A stretch of DNA of 64,000 bases, from positions 682,001 through 746,000 of the forward strand of contig VJWM01000011.1 of assembly GCA_010909165.1 (NCBI GenBank). The letters run 5' to 3'. The DNA is from Anthoceros angustus (lineage: Eukaryota; Streptophyta; Anthocerotopsida; Anthocerotales; Anthocerotaceae). The notes beneath the pieces are model-generated. The model was not told the origin of the DNA and did not search any database. It saw only the letters and a list, made by a program, of their open reading frames with translations. The stretch's first letter is position 1; each line of letters begins with the position of its first letter. The position numbers and the translations under genes were made by a program. Positions 44,301 to 53,420 of this stretch are shown here, piece after piece.

Positions 44301-45901
44301 AATATCTGCAGAGGCACTGGATATTATTGTGGAATTTAATCCCGCAATCGGTTGCTACATAGATATATTGGCCCGATCTACTCAAGGCTATTTAGAGTCC
44401 ATGTCATTTCTGAAGGAACATATTGTATCTCAGATTCGGGCATTTTGTGCTTCGTATGAGGGTTGTGCAGGGGTCACACTGGTTGAAGGTGTTCTTCGAC
44501 ATGAATGTGTGGCATCCCTCACTCTATGCAGACATAGGAAACATGAGTGTATCCTGACAGATAAGCTAGTCAAAGCGGTGGCTGCTGCAAAGCACCGATG
44601 CTATGCTCACTACACGCAGTCTTGGAGAGCTATCTTTAATAGCAGCGTCGAGGGCTCTGCACTCATTTTAAAGGCCAACAAAGAGTATGCAACCGTGGTG
44701 GATGGTCATGTCATTTTGGGACAAAAAGAGGACCTTGTCAGAGCCGAAGCAGAGTTCCAAGGTTTGAAGCTCTCAATCCTGTGAATAGTCTGTTTTTTGC
44801 TAGGTGTCCTCATTCTGCACATGTAGTTTTCAGTAGCATTACACAAGTAGGCCATTTGTTCCAAACTCTGAGGCTGTACCTACTGCAGGATCAAAATCTA
44901 GCAGAAGATGTTGAAACTTCTACACTATCCGCAAGTAGTGCAAGTGCGAAAGAAGAACCCATTGTTGGGAGTAGTTATCCTAACCATGGTGGAAGGAAAC
45001 GAAGAGGTTTGGCAATGATTGTGAGTATGGAAGAGGAGACTGGAGGAGTCAGAGAGGCGACTTGAAGCTCTTTTGAGACTTTGGCATTTGATACGATATA
45101 TTAGTGGATGGTTCGAGAGTGTGAAAGCACGATTTAGGAGCGTACAAACTCCCTACCTAGCTAAGGACGATTGCTTTATGTTGCATCAATGCTCATGGGG
45201 GGATTGAAGAAGATGGCAGACAGTACATTCTCACAAGCGGAGCACGGCGGGAGAAGCTATATGTTGATGATGATATTTTGAAGCCCATCTCTGAATCCCC
45301 GTGGCTGAGAGACAAGCCCAAAGTGTTTCTGCTCAATGCTTGTCGAGGCACTGGTAGCCTTATCACAAGCGAGAAAGCTAAGGACTCTGAAGTTGAGAGT
45401 AGCCAAATTGTGAGCAAGAGAGCCGGAGAAGTCCGACTCCTGCATTCTGTGAAGGATTGTCTCATCTTCTTCTCGACCAGTCATGGACAACAGTCCTTTA
45501 GAGATGTTGAGAAAGGCACAAACTTTATCACAGCTTTGATGAAAGCCATCATTGTGGGTCTCAAGAAGGGATGATGTACAGATTTTAACATCGTGATTGC
45601 CGAGGTCACGGAGATAGAAGTCAAGCTCCCAAGTGAAGCGAAGGCGCCGAGAAGAGATCCCAATGTCGAGTTGTACTCCACACTCACAAAAAGCTTTGCT
45701 GGTCTTTACCATAAGTTCACTCACTTGGCCAACGGAGTTGTGTGGCCATGTTCCTTCATCCGTAATCGTAATAGAATCATCGTTCCCAACAAGACATTGT
45801 TGGTGCAGCTTCTAATGCGGTCTCATTTGTCCTTTTCTGCTCATTTCTTGTTCAGTGGCTCGCATACAATTTGGAGGAGAAACGACTCCTTCTGTGGATG
45901 A
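34036..45901 (+). CDS. LRR-Roc-COR-caspase locus (ROCO, TORNADO1-like), frames broken
   Basis: One transcription-unit-sized locus on the plus strand: four 1.3-kb LRR blocks (34036-39370), a spacer with small exons (39473-39531, then from 39698), a fifth LRR block, a Roc GTPase, an internal 1.6-kb duplication of LRR plus Roc, a COR domain, then a caspase-like domain. The LRRs are ribonuclease-inhibitor type. The COR-to-C-terminal part (LQCDD, then FLTPGFFPRLQ and CYIDILARST) strongly resembles Arabidopsis TRN1, a LRR-Roc-COR protein. TRN1 has no caspase domain. Frame changes occur every few hundred bases, many at CAG/CTG or homopolymers, so the locus may be intact in reality. Whether one gene or several tandem genes are present is undecided. 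Confidence 0.65.
35395..36705 (+). CDS. LRR block unit 2
   Basis: About 95% identical to unit 1, period 1310 bp. Same order of LRR pieces, same frame breaks near the GACATCGGG site (about 35910) and after the KAFFKG segment. Begins in the previous unit's frame (VQPQLRALLADLESESP). Confidence 0.65.
36706..38002 (+). CDS. LRR block unit 3
   Basis: Period 1311 bp from unit 2, nearly identical, with small deletions (loss of six bases in the SESPVLQ region, of GATTT in VDLWE, of AAG near 37255) that happen to leave a 484-codon frame open from 36432 to 37886. Confidence 0.65.
38003..39370 (+). CDS. LRR block unit 4 (diverged second half)
   Basis: First half matches units 1-3; from about 38560 the sequence diverges (NSIALRNLWMSNIGMDEEGA, ALANTTTLIRLRIGD, NCNNVLENISIKKTTWESEG). 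Ends at a donor-like site (CCGCAGG/GTAGGT near 39370) followed by an intron. The GGA/GGGG run lengths differ from units 1-3 at 38526-38540, changing where the frame breaks. Confidence 0.65.
39473..39531 (+). CDS. Small exon of the ROCO locus
   Basis: Bounded by a pyrimidine-rich acceptor (acttgtgcag) and donor (CAGCAG/GTAATG). Encodes a Pro/Val-rich linker. Followed by an intron to the acceptor tttccag at 39697. Confidence 0.45.
39698..41082 (+). CDS. LRR block unit 5 and start of Roc P-loop exon end
   Basis: Diverged LRR block (ELSALLAELDSPSP; then AIVERLDLSGFLGFGTGEV, TLQFLNMGYTGMTVEGLACI, TVLRTLYLSGNTTVGEGVGA, LRNLGMWDTGMDEAGALMI, LNRLVLDGWKGLDDNMFQDL). At its 3' end one frame reads RLVLCGFPYAG just before the donor, which with the next exon would complete a Roc P-loop (GFPYAGKTT), one base short in this assembly. 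Confidence 0.6.
40045..41654 (+). repeat. 1.6-kb tandem duplication, copy 1 (LRR plus Roc)
   Basis: Nearly identical to 41655-43260. The junction at 41654 joins the Roc sequence ggtaggatg to LRR sequence tcttgcaatccagcc; a shared tcttgcaat-like word at both original ends suggests microhomology. Confidence 0.9.
41237..41654 (+). pseudogene. Roc GTPase domain, copy 1 (frame broken in G3)
   Basis: Begins after the acceptor ctgtttcag with KTTIRNTLMSM. The G3 motif is broken: cacCGGAG replaces cacCAGGAG of copy 2, a one-base loss inside DLAGHQEF. The remainder (FVYNPFKFGGNYSSAEMK, WLKFIASNSWLAQQV, VVVTFGDKLEG) reads in the other frame. Confidence 0.75.
41655..43260 (+). repeat. 1.6-kb tandem duplication, copy 2 (LRR plus Roc)
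   Basis: Copy of 40045-41654; differences are mostly one to three bases and mostly at CAG/CTG words. It starts within the LRR block, so it lacks the first part of unit 5. Confidence 0.9.
42842..43260 (+). CDS. Roc GTPase domain, copy 2 (intact G3)
   Basis: KTTIRNTLMSM, then VWDLAGHQEFHALHDFVF (G3 DLAGHQ at 42996-43013), a FLFVYNPF strand, WLKFIASNSWLAQQVKPYV and VVVTFGDKLEG (G4-like TFGDKL). These follow plant TRN1-type Roc domains. The first half of the P-loop is in the preceding LRR exon (RLVLCGFPYAG, ending near 42692). Confidence 0.75.
43261..44784 (+). CDS. COR domain of the ROCO protein
   Basis: Pieces in order: APRSLIEEKLRLSINWPQFP, a helical segment to 43690, NGFISKYGLSSLLKMSLNKV (about 43765-43820), LMLELHLCHESRDEEGEVRY followed by FVPICM, DYIFMGLRLQCDDQDCTFLT and PGFFPRLQ ending at donor 44093/44094. 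After a 115-bp intron (to 44208) come FLYTYCLTKGWVDEE, ISAEALDIIVEFNPAIGCYI and DILARST, then a Cys/His-rich stretch, ending at 44784. Matches the COR-to-C-terminal order of TRN1. COR dimerises ROCO proteins and couples GTP state to output. One-base frame changes near 43260-43350, 43620-43700 and 43765. Confidence 0.75.
44990..45720 (+). CDS. Caspase-like (C14A) domain, p20 plus p10
   Basis: p20: RGLAMIVSMEEE, then in the next frame LEALLRLWHLIRYISGW and AKDDCFML, then INAHGG with the catalytic His codon at 45194-45196, and KPKVFLLNACRGT with the catalytic Cys codon at 45341-45343 (QACRG of animal caspases, here NACRG). A linker (SEKAKDSEVESSQ) follows. p10: DCLIFFSTSHGQQSFRDVEK then GTNFITALMKAI; the Arg of SFR (45500-45502) is at the place of the caspase substrate-pocket SWR Arg. 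A last helix region TDFNIVIAEVTEIEV and STLTKSF end the domain. Two frame changes (about 45063 and 45183) and a TGA near 45572. It lacks the metacaspase DSCHSG pattern. Confidence 0.7.
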
Positions 45902-46262
45902 ACCTGTAGGCAAGAGCTTATGGACTTTAGGGAGGAAAGAACAAGGGAGTTGTGGAGCTGTAGTTGTACTCTTTGGTTTCAAGAAGCAAGTCCGGATGTA
46001 AGCGTTCCTCGGATCAAATGACTTCTAGTCCTTTTGCATACTAGATGTGTGTCCATCTTCCTGAGCGGCCCAGGCGTTTGAGGCTTGCCTTTCTTTCACG
46101 ATGAGAAAACACAAAGCGGATAAAGACTCACGTAGCGGTGCCAAACCCTCACCTCCAGTGTTAGAGCTATGACATTTTCGCTATTGAAATGTGGATTAGG
46201 TTACTTTTCATGAATCACCGACAAAAGACAAACATGTATGTAAGTTTGTGTTGTCCTTCCGT
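45721..46262 (+). other. 3' end and flank of the caspase-like gene
   Basis: Open to about 45901 without recognisable domain; the rest matches the relics at 17500-17957 and 53000-53420. Homology to those relics stops at about 46260, where copia element 2 begins. Confidence 0.5.
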
Positions 46263-46269
46263 TGTACCA

Positions 46270-47213
46270 AATTGACCAATCCATGTAATCTCTCGATCGC
46301 AAGGAAAAGTGCGCTATATTCTCGCCTGTGAGGAGAGGCGATCGTCAAAGCTTTTTGCTTTGCCAACTAGTAGTGATCCACATAAAAGTGTGCGATGTCG
46401 CTATCGACTTCTCGGCCGCCAACATCCTTAAAAGTGAGGTTGAAATTACTTGCCTTGGTATATGTTAGACATAAATGTCTAGTGCCTTTCAATTAGCGAG
46501 GATTCGCTTTAACAAAGGACCCAATGGCGCTTCTGTGGTTGGACAGAAACGTGAAACAATGCACGTAGCTTGTGAAATATCAGCCTTGTCCGGCCTGAGG
46601 TAAAGTAAATCACACAACTCGATAAGGGACAACCGCCATTTTTGCCTTGTCTAAATTACATCGCGCCTCGAGTGATAGCTTCACCTCGCAACCGGGTGGC
46701 TACTCAATTAATACCTTGCAGTTGAATTTAGATAAAATCGAATGAAATGCTCTTGATGTAATGTGATGATCCTGTAAGGTCGAAGAAGAACTGAATGCCC
46801 AATGCGAAACGAAGAGGGCCTACATCTGTCATATCCCACTCTTCGAAGAGCTGCTGCTTGACTTCTGTAAGGATTTCGTTGTCGCTTGCAAAAATGAAAT
46901 TATCATCAATGTAAAGGGCAATAATGCATAGCTGGTTGTTCTTGCACAGGATATAAATACTGCTATCGGCAGTAAGGGGCTCAAAACCTAAAACACGAAG
47001 CTTTGCATCTGCTCTTCCATTCGGATCGTGCGGTGCTTCGATTCCATCGACTTTATAAGCTCACATACTGTGTCGATCTAATACATAACCATGGCTGCGC
47101 ATGTAGATTGTTTATTCTAGAGGCCCATTTAGAATGCTGCTTTTACGTCCATCTGATGGACGATGAGTTTATGCTGAACAGCGAAACATAACAGAATTCT
47201 CATTGATGTCGGA
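46270..47213 (-). pseudogene. Copia 2 reverse transcriptase 3' half and RNase H remnant
   Basis: In broken frames: HQMDVKAAF near 47130, CIIALYIDDNFIFASDNEIL (RT catalytic YIDD, about 46950-46890), LFEEWDMTDVGPLRFALGIQF to about 46795, and farther left an RNase H end (SWQSKK, then RREYSALFLAIE near 46300). Decay is stronger than in the rest of the element. Confidence 0.7.
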
Positions 47214-48032
47214 CTACGGGCTAAATGTCTCGTTATAATCGGGGCCTTGAACTTGGGTGTAGCCCCGTGCTACAAGGCGGGCCTTATATCTAGCAACAGA
47301 CCCATCAGGATGAAGCTTAAGTTTAAATACCCATTTTGAGGTAATAGCTTTCCGTCCTGCAGGCAATTTGACTAGCTTCCATGTGTGGTTATCTATCAAA
47401 GATTGGTACTCACTATCAATGGCTTTCTGCCAGTCTACCGTTTGGGGTGAACTAAGAGCTTCCTGAAATGTCATAGGCGTATCAAGAGGCTCCGTAATGG
47501 TAAGAGCAATGTGCTGAGCCATCTCTGCTAGACTACCTCGCACATTGTCTGAAGCATTTGGTGTTGCACGAGAAACAAATGAATCACCTGGTGTGTAGGG
47601 AGGTTCCAACCAGGCTTCTCTTGGACGATGTGTCCGTGCAGACCTACGTAAAGGTAACTGATCATGTAAAGGCTCTTGTTGTGGCTCATCAGCAACATGG
47701 ACAGGTGCTGGTAAATCAGGATCTAACATGTCATCAGCGAGATTGGGTGGACCAGGGTCATCATGATGCTGGAAAAGAGGCTGATCATCATCAGGTGGTA
47801 TGTCAATGTCAGGCTCATCAAAGTCAGGTGCTACAACTGTTGGTAAGGGTGCTACATAATTCAAAGGTTGAGGTTGACTTAAAGGTTCATCATCAAAATC
47901 TGACTGGTGGTATATGTTGTCTTCAAAATCTAACTGTACATACAGGTTGGTCAGTGAAAATTGCAGGAGGTGTGTGTCCATAGATGGAACCTGCAGGTAT
48001 GGGGTCGTCATGGCTAGTGCTAGTATGTGCAT
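47214..48032 (-). pseudogene. Copia 2 reverse transcriptase N-terminal half
   Basis: Acidic Pro/Asp-rich linker, then RRSARTHRPREAWLEPPY, MTFQEALSSPQTVDWQKAID, SEYQSLIDNHTWKLVKLPAG and KWVFKLKLHPDGSVARYKAR followed by LVARGYTQ, the start of RVT_2. It stops after YNETFSP at a frame break. Confidence 0.9.
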
Positions 48033-48594
48033 GTGAGTCTAGGATGAAAGCTTCATTAAAACTTACACTGCGAGCAATACATGTATTGCTATGTAAGGGA
48101 ACTATGTATAGTTCCCTTGTAAGGGGATTAAAAAGCTTATAGCCTTTGACTGTGTCGGAATAGCCGACGAACACATGTTTGGTTGCCTTGTTGTCCATCT
48201 TATAGTGCTTATCAGCAGGAATATAGGCATATGCCACAGCACCAAAAACTCGAAGGTGACCAATACGTGGCTTGTGTCCAGACCATCTTTCAAAAGGAAT
48301 TGTGTCGTACAGAGGTTTAAGGGGCAGCCGGTTGGCGACATAGTTGACAGAATCAACAGCTTCTGCCCAGTAACCCCTGGTAAGTCTTGCTATTGTAAGA
48401 GTTGCTCTTGAACGCTCCTGTAATGTGCGGTTATACCTTTCTGCATATGGATTCTGAGGAGGATGGTAGGGCACTGTCAACTCATGAATGATGCCCTTCT
48501 GCTTGCAGAATTCAGTAAATTCATGACTGAGGTACTCTTTGGCGTTGTCAGTCCGTAGGCGTTTGATGGTGGAGCCTATCTGAGTTTCTGCCAT
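47923..48594 (-). pseudogene. Copia 2 integrase core
   Basis: RLRTDNAKEYLSHEFTEFCK (second catalytic Asp), HELTVPYHPPQNPYAERYNR (usual QQNG(V/I)AER block as PQNPYAER), RTLQERSRATL, WAEAVDSVNYVANRLP and the LRVFGAVAY, KHVFVGYS blocks, as in rve plus copia-specific extension. The first catalytic Asp is in the neighbouring frame at 48720-48760. Confidence 0.85.
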
Positions 48595-48666
48595 GGCTAC
48601 ATATTCCTGAAATTTGCTGAAGACTTGATGTCTATTGTGAAGGAAATAGAGCTTGCAAAAGTGGCT

Positions 48667-48891
48667 CTATTCATCTAAGAATGACAAGAAATACACTGCT
48701 CCTCCAAAGGATTGTGTAGACATGGGTCCACAAACATCCGAGTGTATGACTTCCAGTAAAGAGGTGGCTCTTGTAGGTGAGGGGTCATTGTAAGGCTTTT
48801 GAGTAAGTTTCCCAATTTGACAGCTTTTACAAAAGAGTGTTGCATCAGGTTTGAAAGTAAGCCCGTCTTTGTACAAGGCTTTATTTTTCAC
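48667..48891 (-). pseudogene. Copia 2 pre-integrase and integrase start
   Basis: CKSCQIGKLTQKPYND zinc-finger end, LLEVIHSDVCGPMSTQSFGG (first catalytic Asp, HSDVCGP) and YFLSFLDE. Confidence 0.85.
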
Positions 48892-49054
48892 TACCCTATC
48901 TACATATGCTAGACTAGGGTGACCTAATCTACAGTGCCATAAGAAAGAGGGACTTACTGCTGGTTTAGCATCTGCTACATAGGCTTGCTGTGTGTTTGAC
49001 TGAACATGCTTGGTGGTAATGTGTAGATGATATAGGTCATGGTAAGGGAAACCA

Positions 49055-49757
49055 TTAGCTAGGACCGGTGAAATGGCCGGAGACTACATATGAAGCTGGG
49101 GTAAATGTACCTGCAGTGCGATCACGGGTTAGTTTGTGTATTGAAAGCAAGTTTTTAGTCATACTAGGAACATGGAGTACCCTCTGTGAATGTTGTGTCC
49201 ATGATTGAGTGCAACTTGATTTCCTTTGTCCTTGGATGGACAAATCATCATCTCCTAATAGCACAAATTGGCTGGTTGTAGAAGAGGTATAATTGCTGAA
49301 CATCTCACGAGAGTGGCAGATGTGGTTGGTGGCACCGGAGTCCAGGTACCACATGTTAATGTCGGCTCTGGTAAGAGATAGGCAAACGGCCAATATTGTT
49401 GGAGATTTGTTGTTATTGTTGGGTCTGACAACCATGTTGCTTTCTGCTGCAGGTCGTCGTGGCTCGCCTGCTTGTTTCTTCCGGCATTCATTCTCGAAAT
49501 GCCCTGGAATTCGGCACCAATTGCGTGGGCCTTTCACTCGCCGTGGAAGAAATGTATTTAGTTGTGCAGAATATGGATGTCGAGGACCAAAACTTTGTCC
49601 CTTCCACGTCCTCTTCCTCTTCCGCGAGAGGTGTATAGAACATCTTTGTTGATTGGAGGAAGAAGGTCTTACAGATCCAACTCGGATTTCTCTTCCAACA
49701 GAGCTCCAACAACTTGTGACAAGGTGATACTTGGAAATGCGTTGCTTGTGGTGACAA
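49055..49757 (-). pseudogene. Copia 2 gag end and protease
   Basis: Gag tail with zinc-knuckle remnant (CRIPGHFENEC) and the protease site WYLDSGATNHIC, followed by VLHVPSMTKNLLSIHKLTRD, typical of copia. Upstream gag (to about 50.0 kb) is in broken frames. Confidence 0.85.
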
Positions 49758-50328
49758 AAGTTCGATAACTTGCGTGCAATGAAGTTAGTAGGACAATAGG
49801 CGCTTTCAACTCATTGGCGTTTCTCCAGTGCTAATCTTGCTCTTAAGGTTGAACCTATGTATATGGTGTTCCACGGTCTTATTGTCTTTCATGCGAAGTG
49901 AGTAGAAAACACGTGTAATGCGATTGATAAGAGACATAGAATCTTTGTAGCAAACATGTCTTGGAATACCTTCCAAACATTGTGTGTGGTTGCTTGCCCT
50001 TGAGTATGTTGCATCATATTGCGATCTAGGCGTAGAGTAATATATTTTCTTGCCTTCTTATCCTTCTTGTGCCATGCTACAATGACATTAACGGCTGGTT
50101 GGCCTTATGCATTAGAACAACTTTGGAACAGGAGCCGTCCACGACATCCATGAGTTCATGCTCTTCAAAAATGCCAACCATGCGCATTTCCCAGACTGCA
50201 AAGTCTGAGCCATTGAACCTATCTTTGTCCTTTATTTCAATTTTAGTGGTGGTCATGATGTGATGACCAGTGCTAATGTGCTTGTGGTGTGTGCTGATTC
50301 TGCAGGTTCTACCTACAGGGGTACCATC

Positions 50329-50628
50329 TTACAGGATGGTAGAAGAGCTCTTAAAAAGTGAGGCTATTCCTGCAAGTGCACTCTCTACAGGTTCGGGGAG
50401 AGGATTGTATGAACTCAAATTTGCTAGTTTTGGTAATGGGGAGTATGCCATATCAGAATTTTTGGATGAAGATGGCATATCGCAAATGAAGGAAACAACT
50501 AGGTCTTCTGCTGAAAATTCAGGCGTGGATTTAGGCAGATTTGTGTGTGTGCCTGAGGCTAGGGCCTGAAATTGTGTGGCTAGTTGATGGAATTTTTTCT
50601 CTAATTGACCTATTTGTTTCTTCAACAA
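50329..50628 (-). other. Open stretch of 99 codons, unassigned
   Basis: Starts with a short coiled-coil-like helix (LKKQIGQLEKKFHQLATQFQ) and continues Ser/Pro-rich. It lies between the gag remnant and the LTR-like end of copia element 2; it could be an accessory or captured piece. No family recognised. Confidence 0.35.
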
Positions 50629-50949
50629 GATATTTTCTATTTTGGCTTTGCTTTGTTGTTCGTGTACTTCTTCACCTAAGACCTGGATTTTATATTGAAT
50701 ATGTGCAAGCTACTTTGTGACAGAGTAGAGATCTTGTCTTTGCTTTGGCTTTGATTGATAATTGTGCTGTGGTGGGATGTGCCGGAGGAAATGTGGGCCG
50801 ACAAAGGTTATCGATTATGGATATTGCAATTTCCAGCAAAACTTGAAGATGGCTATTGGTGGCTACATTTGCAATATCTGCTATTGAAATTCCTTGTCAT
50901 GGCTTCCTAAACAATTTGTACTAGAGCATGACCGTAAGCCAAGGCCAAG

Positions 50950-51323
50950 GGTGCAAGGAGCGCACGCAAGATGTTATATTTCATATCAAGAAAAAAGGTG
51001 TTAAATACAGAAAATGTTTTGTAACCATTTTAGTGTGCAAACCCTAATTCGAACTTAAACCAATAACAGTTCATAGCTGGATGGGTAGCTAGTTAGGGCT
51101 GCTACGGGATATATAATAATATATCTTAATAAGGGCCAAGGAGGCACCGGGGACATAGAGTCCCCGACCCTTACCGGACATACAAAGTTTTAGCTCCGTA
51201 TGGCGAACCCCAAGAGACCGGCCAAAAGGCCCCGCCTAAAGGGGGTGCAACCTACCAGAGTAGGCCTGCACTTGCCAAATTCTTGTCCACTGATTGTTCA
51301 TATGTAGGCACAAATCTCCAACA
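50950..51323 (-). repeat. Copia 2 LTR-like end
   Basis: On the minus strand it starts TGTTGGAGATTTGTGCC at 51323 and has an A/T-rich TATA-like stretch (about 51125-51100). The inner limit and the partner LTR were not found. Confidence 0.4.
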
Positions 51324-52174
51324 CTCCACCTAGGAATTTTAAATAGCATTTTTCTGCCTACACGCGCACTGAGCCGAGCTATTTGACCATCGCCGTTGCT
51401 CTCTATTTTGAATGCTCTCTACGGTGAAGAATGCTTGCTTAATTGCCACAAGAACAAACATAATGATGATCAGAAACTCAAGACGCTCACTCATGGTGAG
51501 GGATGTCATACTAAAGAATGTGCGACGCACTTCTAAGTAGCACTCAACACGTAAGCTTAAGTGGCATTGCTTATCCCGACATCCCCTCATACCACGGAGC
51601 TTGTGTTACACCCAGTAATATAGCCTTGCTCGCTCCTGCGTGATTCGACCGCAATTCCTTCCACACCAAGGTCTCGCCTCACAGCTCCAAAACCATGCAT
51701 GTATCCCAAACCGTGACACACCAAGAGGGAATCGGAAATTCAAACCTCGCTAATAGTCATATCCACCTTCAACGGATACAAGACTACACAACCTCCTCCA
51801 ACCCCACCGCAGAAGCCTCCAAATCCTGCATGCATCGAGGTCATGAGAATGGAGGAGAGTGCCATAGGATATAGGTACCTAGGTATAGATATACGATGTT
51901 TTAAAATCATCTCTAACTGCAAGTCTTCTTCCAACTTAAGATTATCTTAAATAGTATTGATAACAAGACTAACTTAAAATATCTTAAAATAATTATAATC
52001 AAGTATAAAATTAAAAGAAGTTAGTTAAGTAATTTAAAGCACCTTAAAGCAACCACGAAGAAGAATTCTAGCCACCCTTGCAACAACGTTTGGACCTAAT
52101 GGGCCTAAGCTCCTTATGGAGTTTACAATACGAACCACCCATGAAACACTAAGTCCAAAGTAGTTGTTACCACA
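51324..52174. other. Intergenic
   Basis: No gene seen. 51900-52040 is AT-rich with repeated ttaaaat/tcttaaa words. Confidence 0.4.
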
Positions 52175-52663
52175 TCAACAACACAGTGCAAACCAATACA
52201 AAAAGCGAACGCGATGGATAGTCGAAGTCTTCAGCGAGGGAAGCGAAGGTCTCATCCTCCACAAAATCTTGCATGTGGTCATGAGAGCCAGCGGCTTGGT
52301 GGACCATGAGATGCCATTCGCCACTGTGTTGTGGACCTCCGACCGAATGATGTAGGTGGGATCTTGACATTGTGCGGAGATGATGCGTACCAGCTCCTCC
52401 TTGGCCTTGCCTTGTGCACAGAGTGTGTCCAGATCGCCGATCAGGCGGAATCCTCGCTTCTCCTTCAGCAGGACAGTGAACACCGCTAGCCTGTGCTGGA
52501 TGGGGAACACCGGCACAGCTCCGAATGTTCTCCACAGCATTTTCGCCAATGGTTTCCCCTTGCAGGGATCACAAACCATTGCGCCTTGCCAGGTCTGAAG
52601 TTGAGAGTAGCCAAATTGTGAGCAAGAGGCACAAACTATAGCACAGCTTTTGAGGGAAACCAT
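52175..52663 (-). pseudogene. Family X, internally deleted copy X3
   Basis: Good match to X2 over the first half (KMLWRTFGAVPVFPIQHRLA, RLIGDLDTLC, EELVRIISAQ, NGISWSTKPLA), then a jump to DNA of the X2 C-terminus read in another frame (the frame encoding DHMQDFVEDE also exists here). About 400 bp of the middle, including the VTEV strand, is missing. Like X1 it stands beside a caspase relic. Confidence 0.65.
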
Positions 52664-53420
52664 CGTTCAGGTTTTCCCAGAAGGGATGATTGTGTACAGC
52701 ATTTTAACATTGGTGATTGGGTTACGGAGATAGAAGTCCAGGTCCCAAGAAGCAGGAGGGCGCCGCGCCCTGAGAAGAAATTTCAAGTGTCCTGAGTTGT
52801 ACTCACACTCATAAGAAAGCTTTGCTGGTCTTCACCATGGTTCACTTACCATCCTTCAATCAGCGGTGTGCAGGTATCGTCTCGGGAAGACACTATCGGT
52901 GCAGCAAACAGTAGTCTGCTTATGGTACTGTCTGCTCATTTGTCCTTTTCTGCTCATTTCTGTTCAGGCTGGCATGCAATTGGCAGGAGAAACGTCTCAC
53001 AGCCTCCTTGTGTGGATGGATGAACAGGTCGTGGCTCATGGACGTCAGGAAGGAAAGAAGGAGCGAGTTGTAGGGCTGTAGCTGTAGCTTTTGATTTCAA
53101 GAAACAAGGGCAGAGCTCTGGTCGAATGATTTTTGGGCCGTTTGCATACGAGATGTGTGTTCCATGGCATCTTGATCCTGACCAGCCCTGGCAGGCTGGG
53201 ACAGGATGTCCCTCATTATTAAATCGCTTCGGAGGCTTGACTTTCCTTGACAATGACAACAGACAAAGCGGGCAGTAGCTTACACAGCAGCTAGTGCCAG
53301 TGCTAGCGTCTTAATAATCGGCATGAAATTTCAGCTGTTGAAATGTGAATGAGATTTACTTTTCACTCATCACCGCCAGCACAAACATGTGTCTGTAGGT
53401 TAGTGTTGTCCTTCAGAATG
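52600..53420 (+). pseudogene. Relic of caspase-like gene 3' end and flank (copy B)
   Basis: 52600-52740 matches the p10 part and following region at 45395-45640 (gttgagagtagccaaattg, then gcacaaactatagcacagctt) with large losses, and 52745-53420 matches copy A and the intact locus to 46260. No frame remains. It overlaps the start of family X copy X3 on the other strand. Confidence 0.7.

Larger units (their letters stand above)
46263..51323 (-). mobile_element. Ty1/copia element 2, decayed
   Basis: Minus-strand order: LTR-like end (about 51323-50950), leader, gag part (49757-49488), CCHC knuckle and protease (49537-49055), pre-integrase (48891-48667), integrase core (48594-47923), reverse transcriptase (48032 to about 46790), degraded RNase H (about 46740-46270). 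It truncates the homology between the caspase 3' flank and its relics, so it inserted (or a deletion joined it) at about 46260. Confidence 0.8.

Noticed and set aside
45170-45577. Reading the C14 domain as a metacaspase
   Set aside because: The Cys motif is NACRGT after KPKVFLL and the p10 has FSTSHG and SFRDVEKGTNF, following caspases; the metacaspase YSGHG and DSCHSG patterns are absent.
34036-45901. Animal or microbial contamination as the source of the caspase
   Set aside because: The domain is continuous with TRN1-like COR sequence, has plant-type introns nearby, and has relics in two flanking segments full of plant copia and gypsy remnants.
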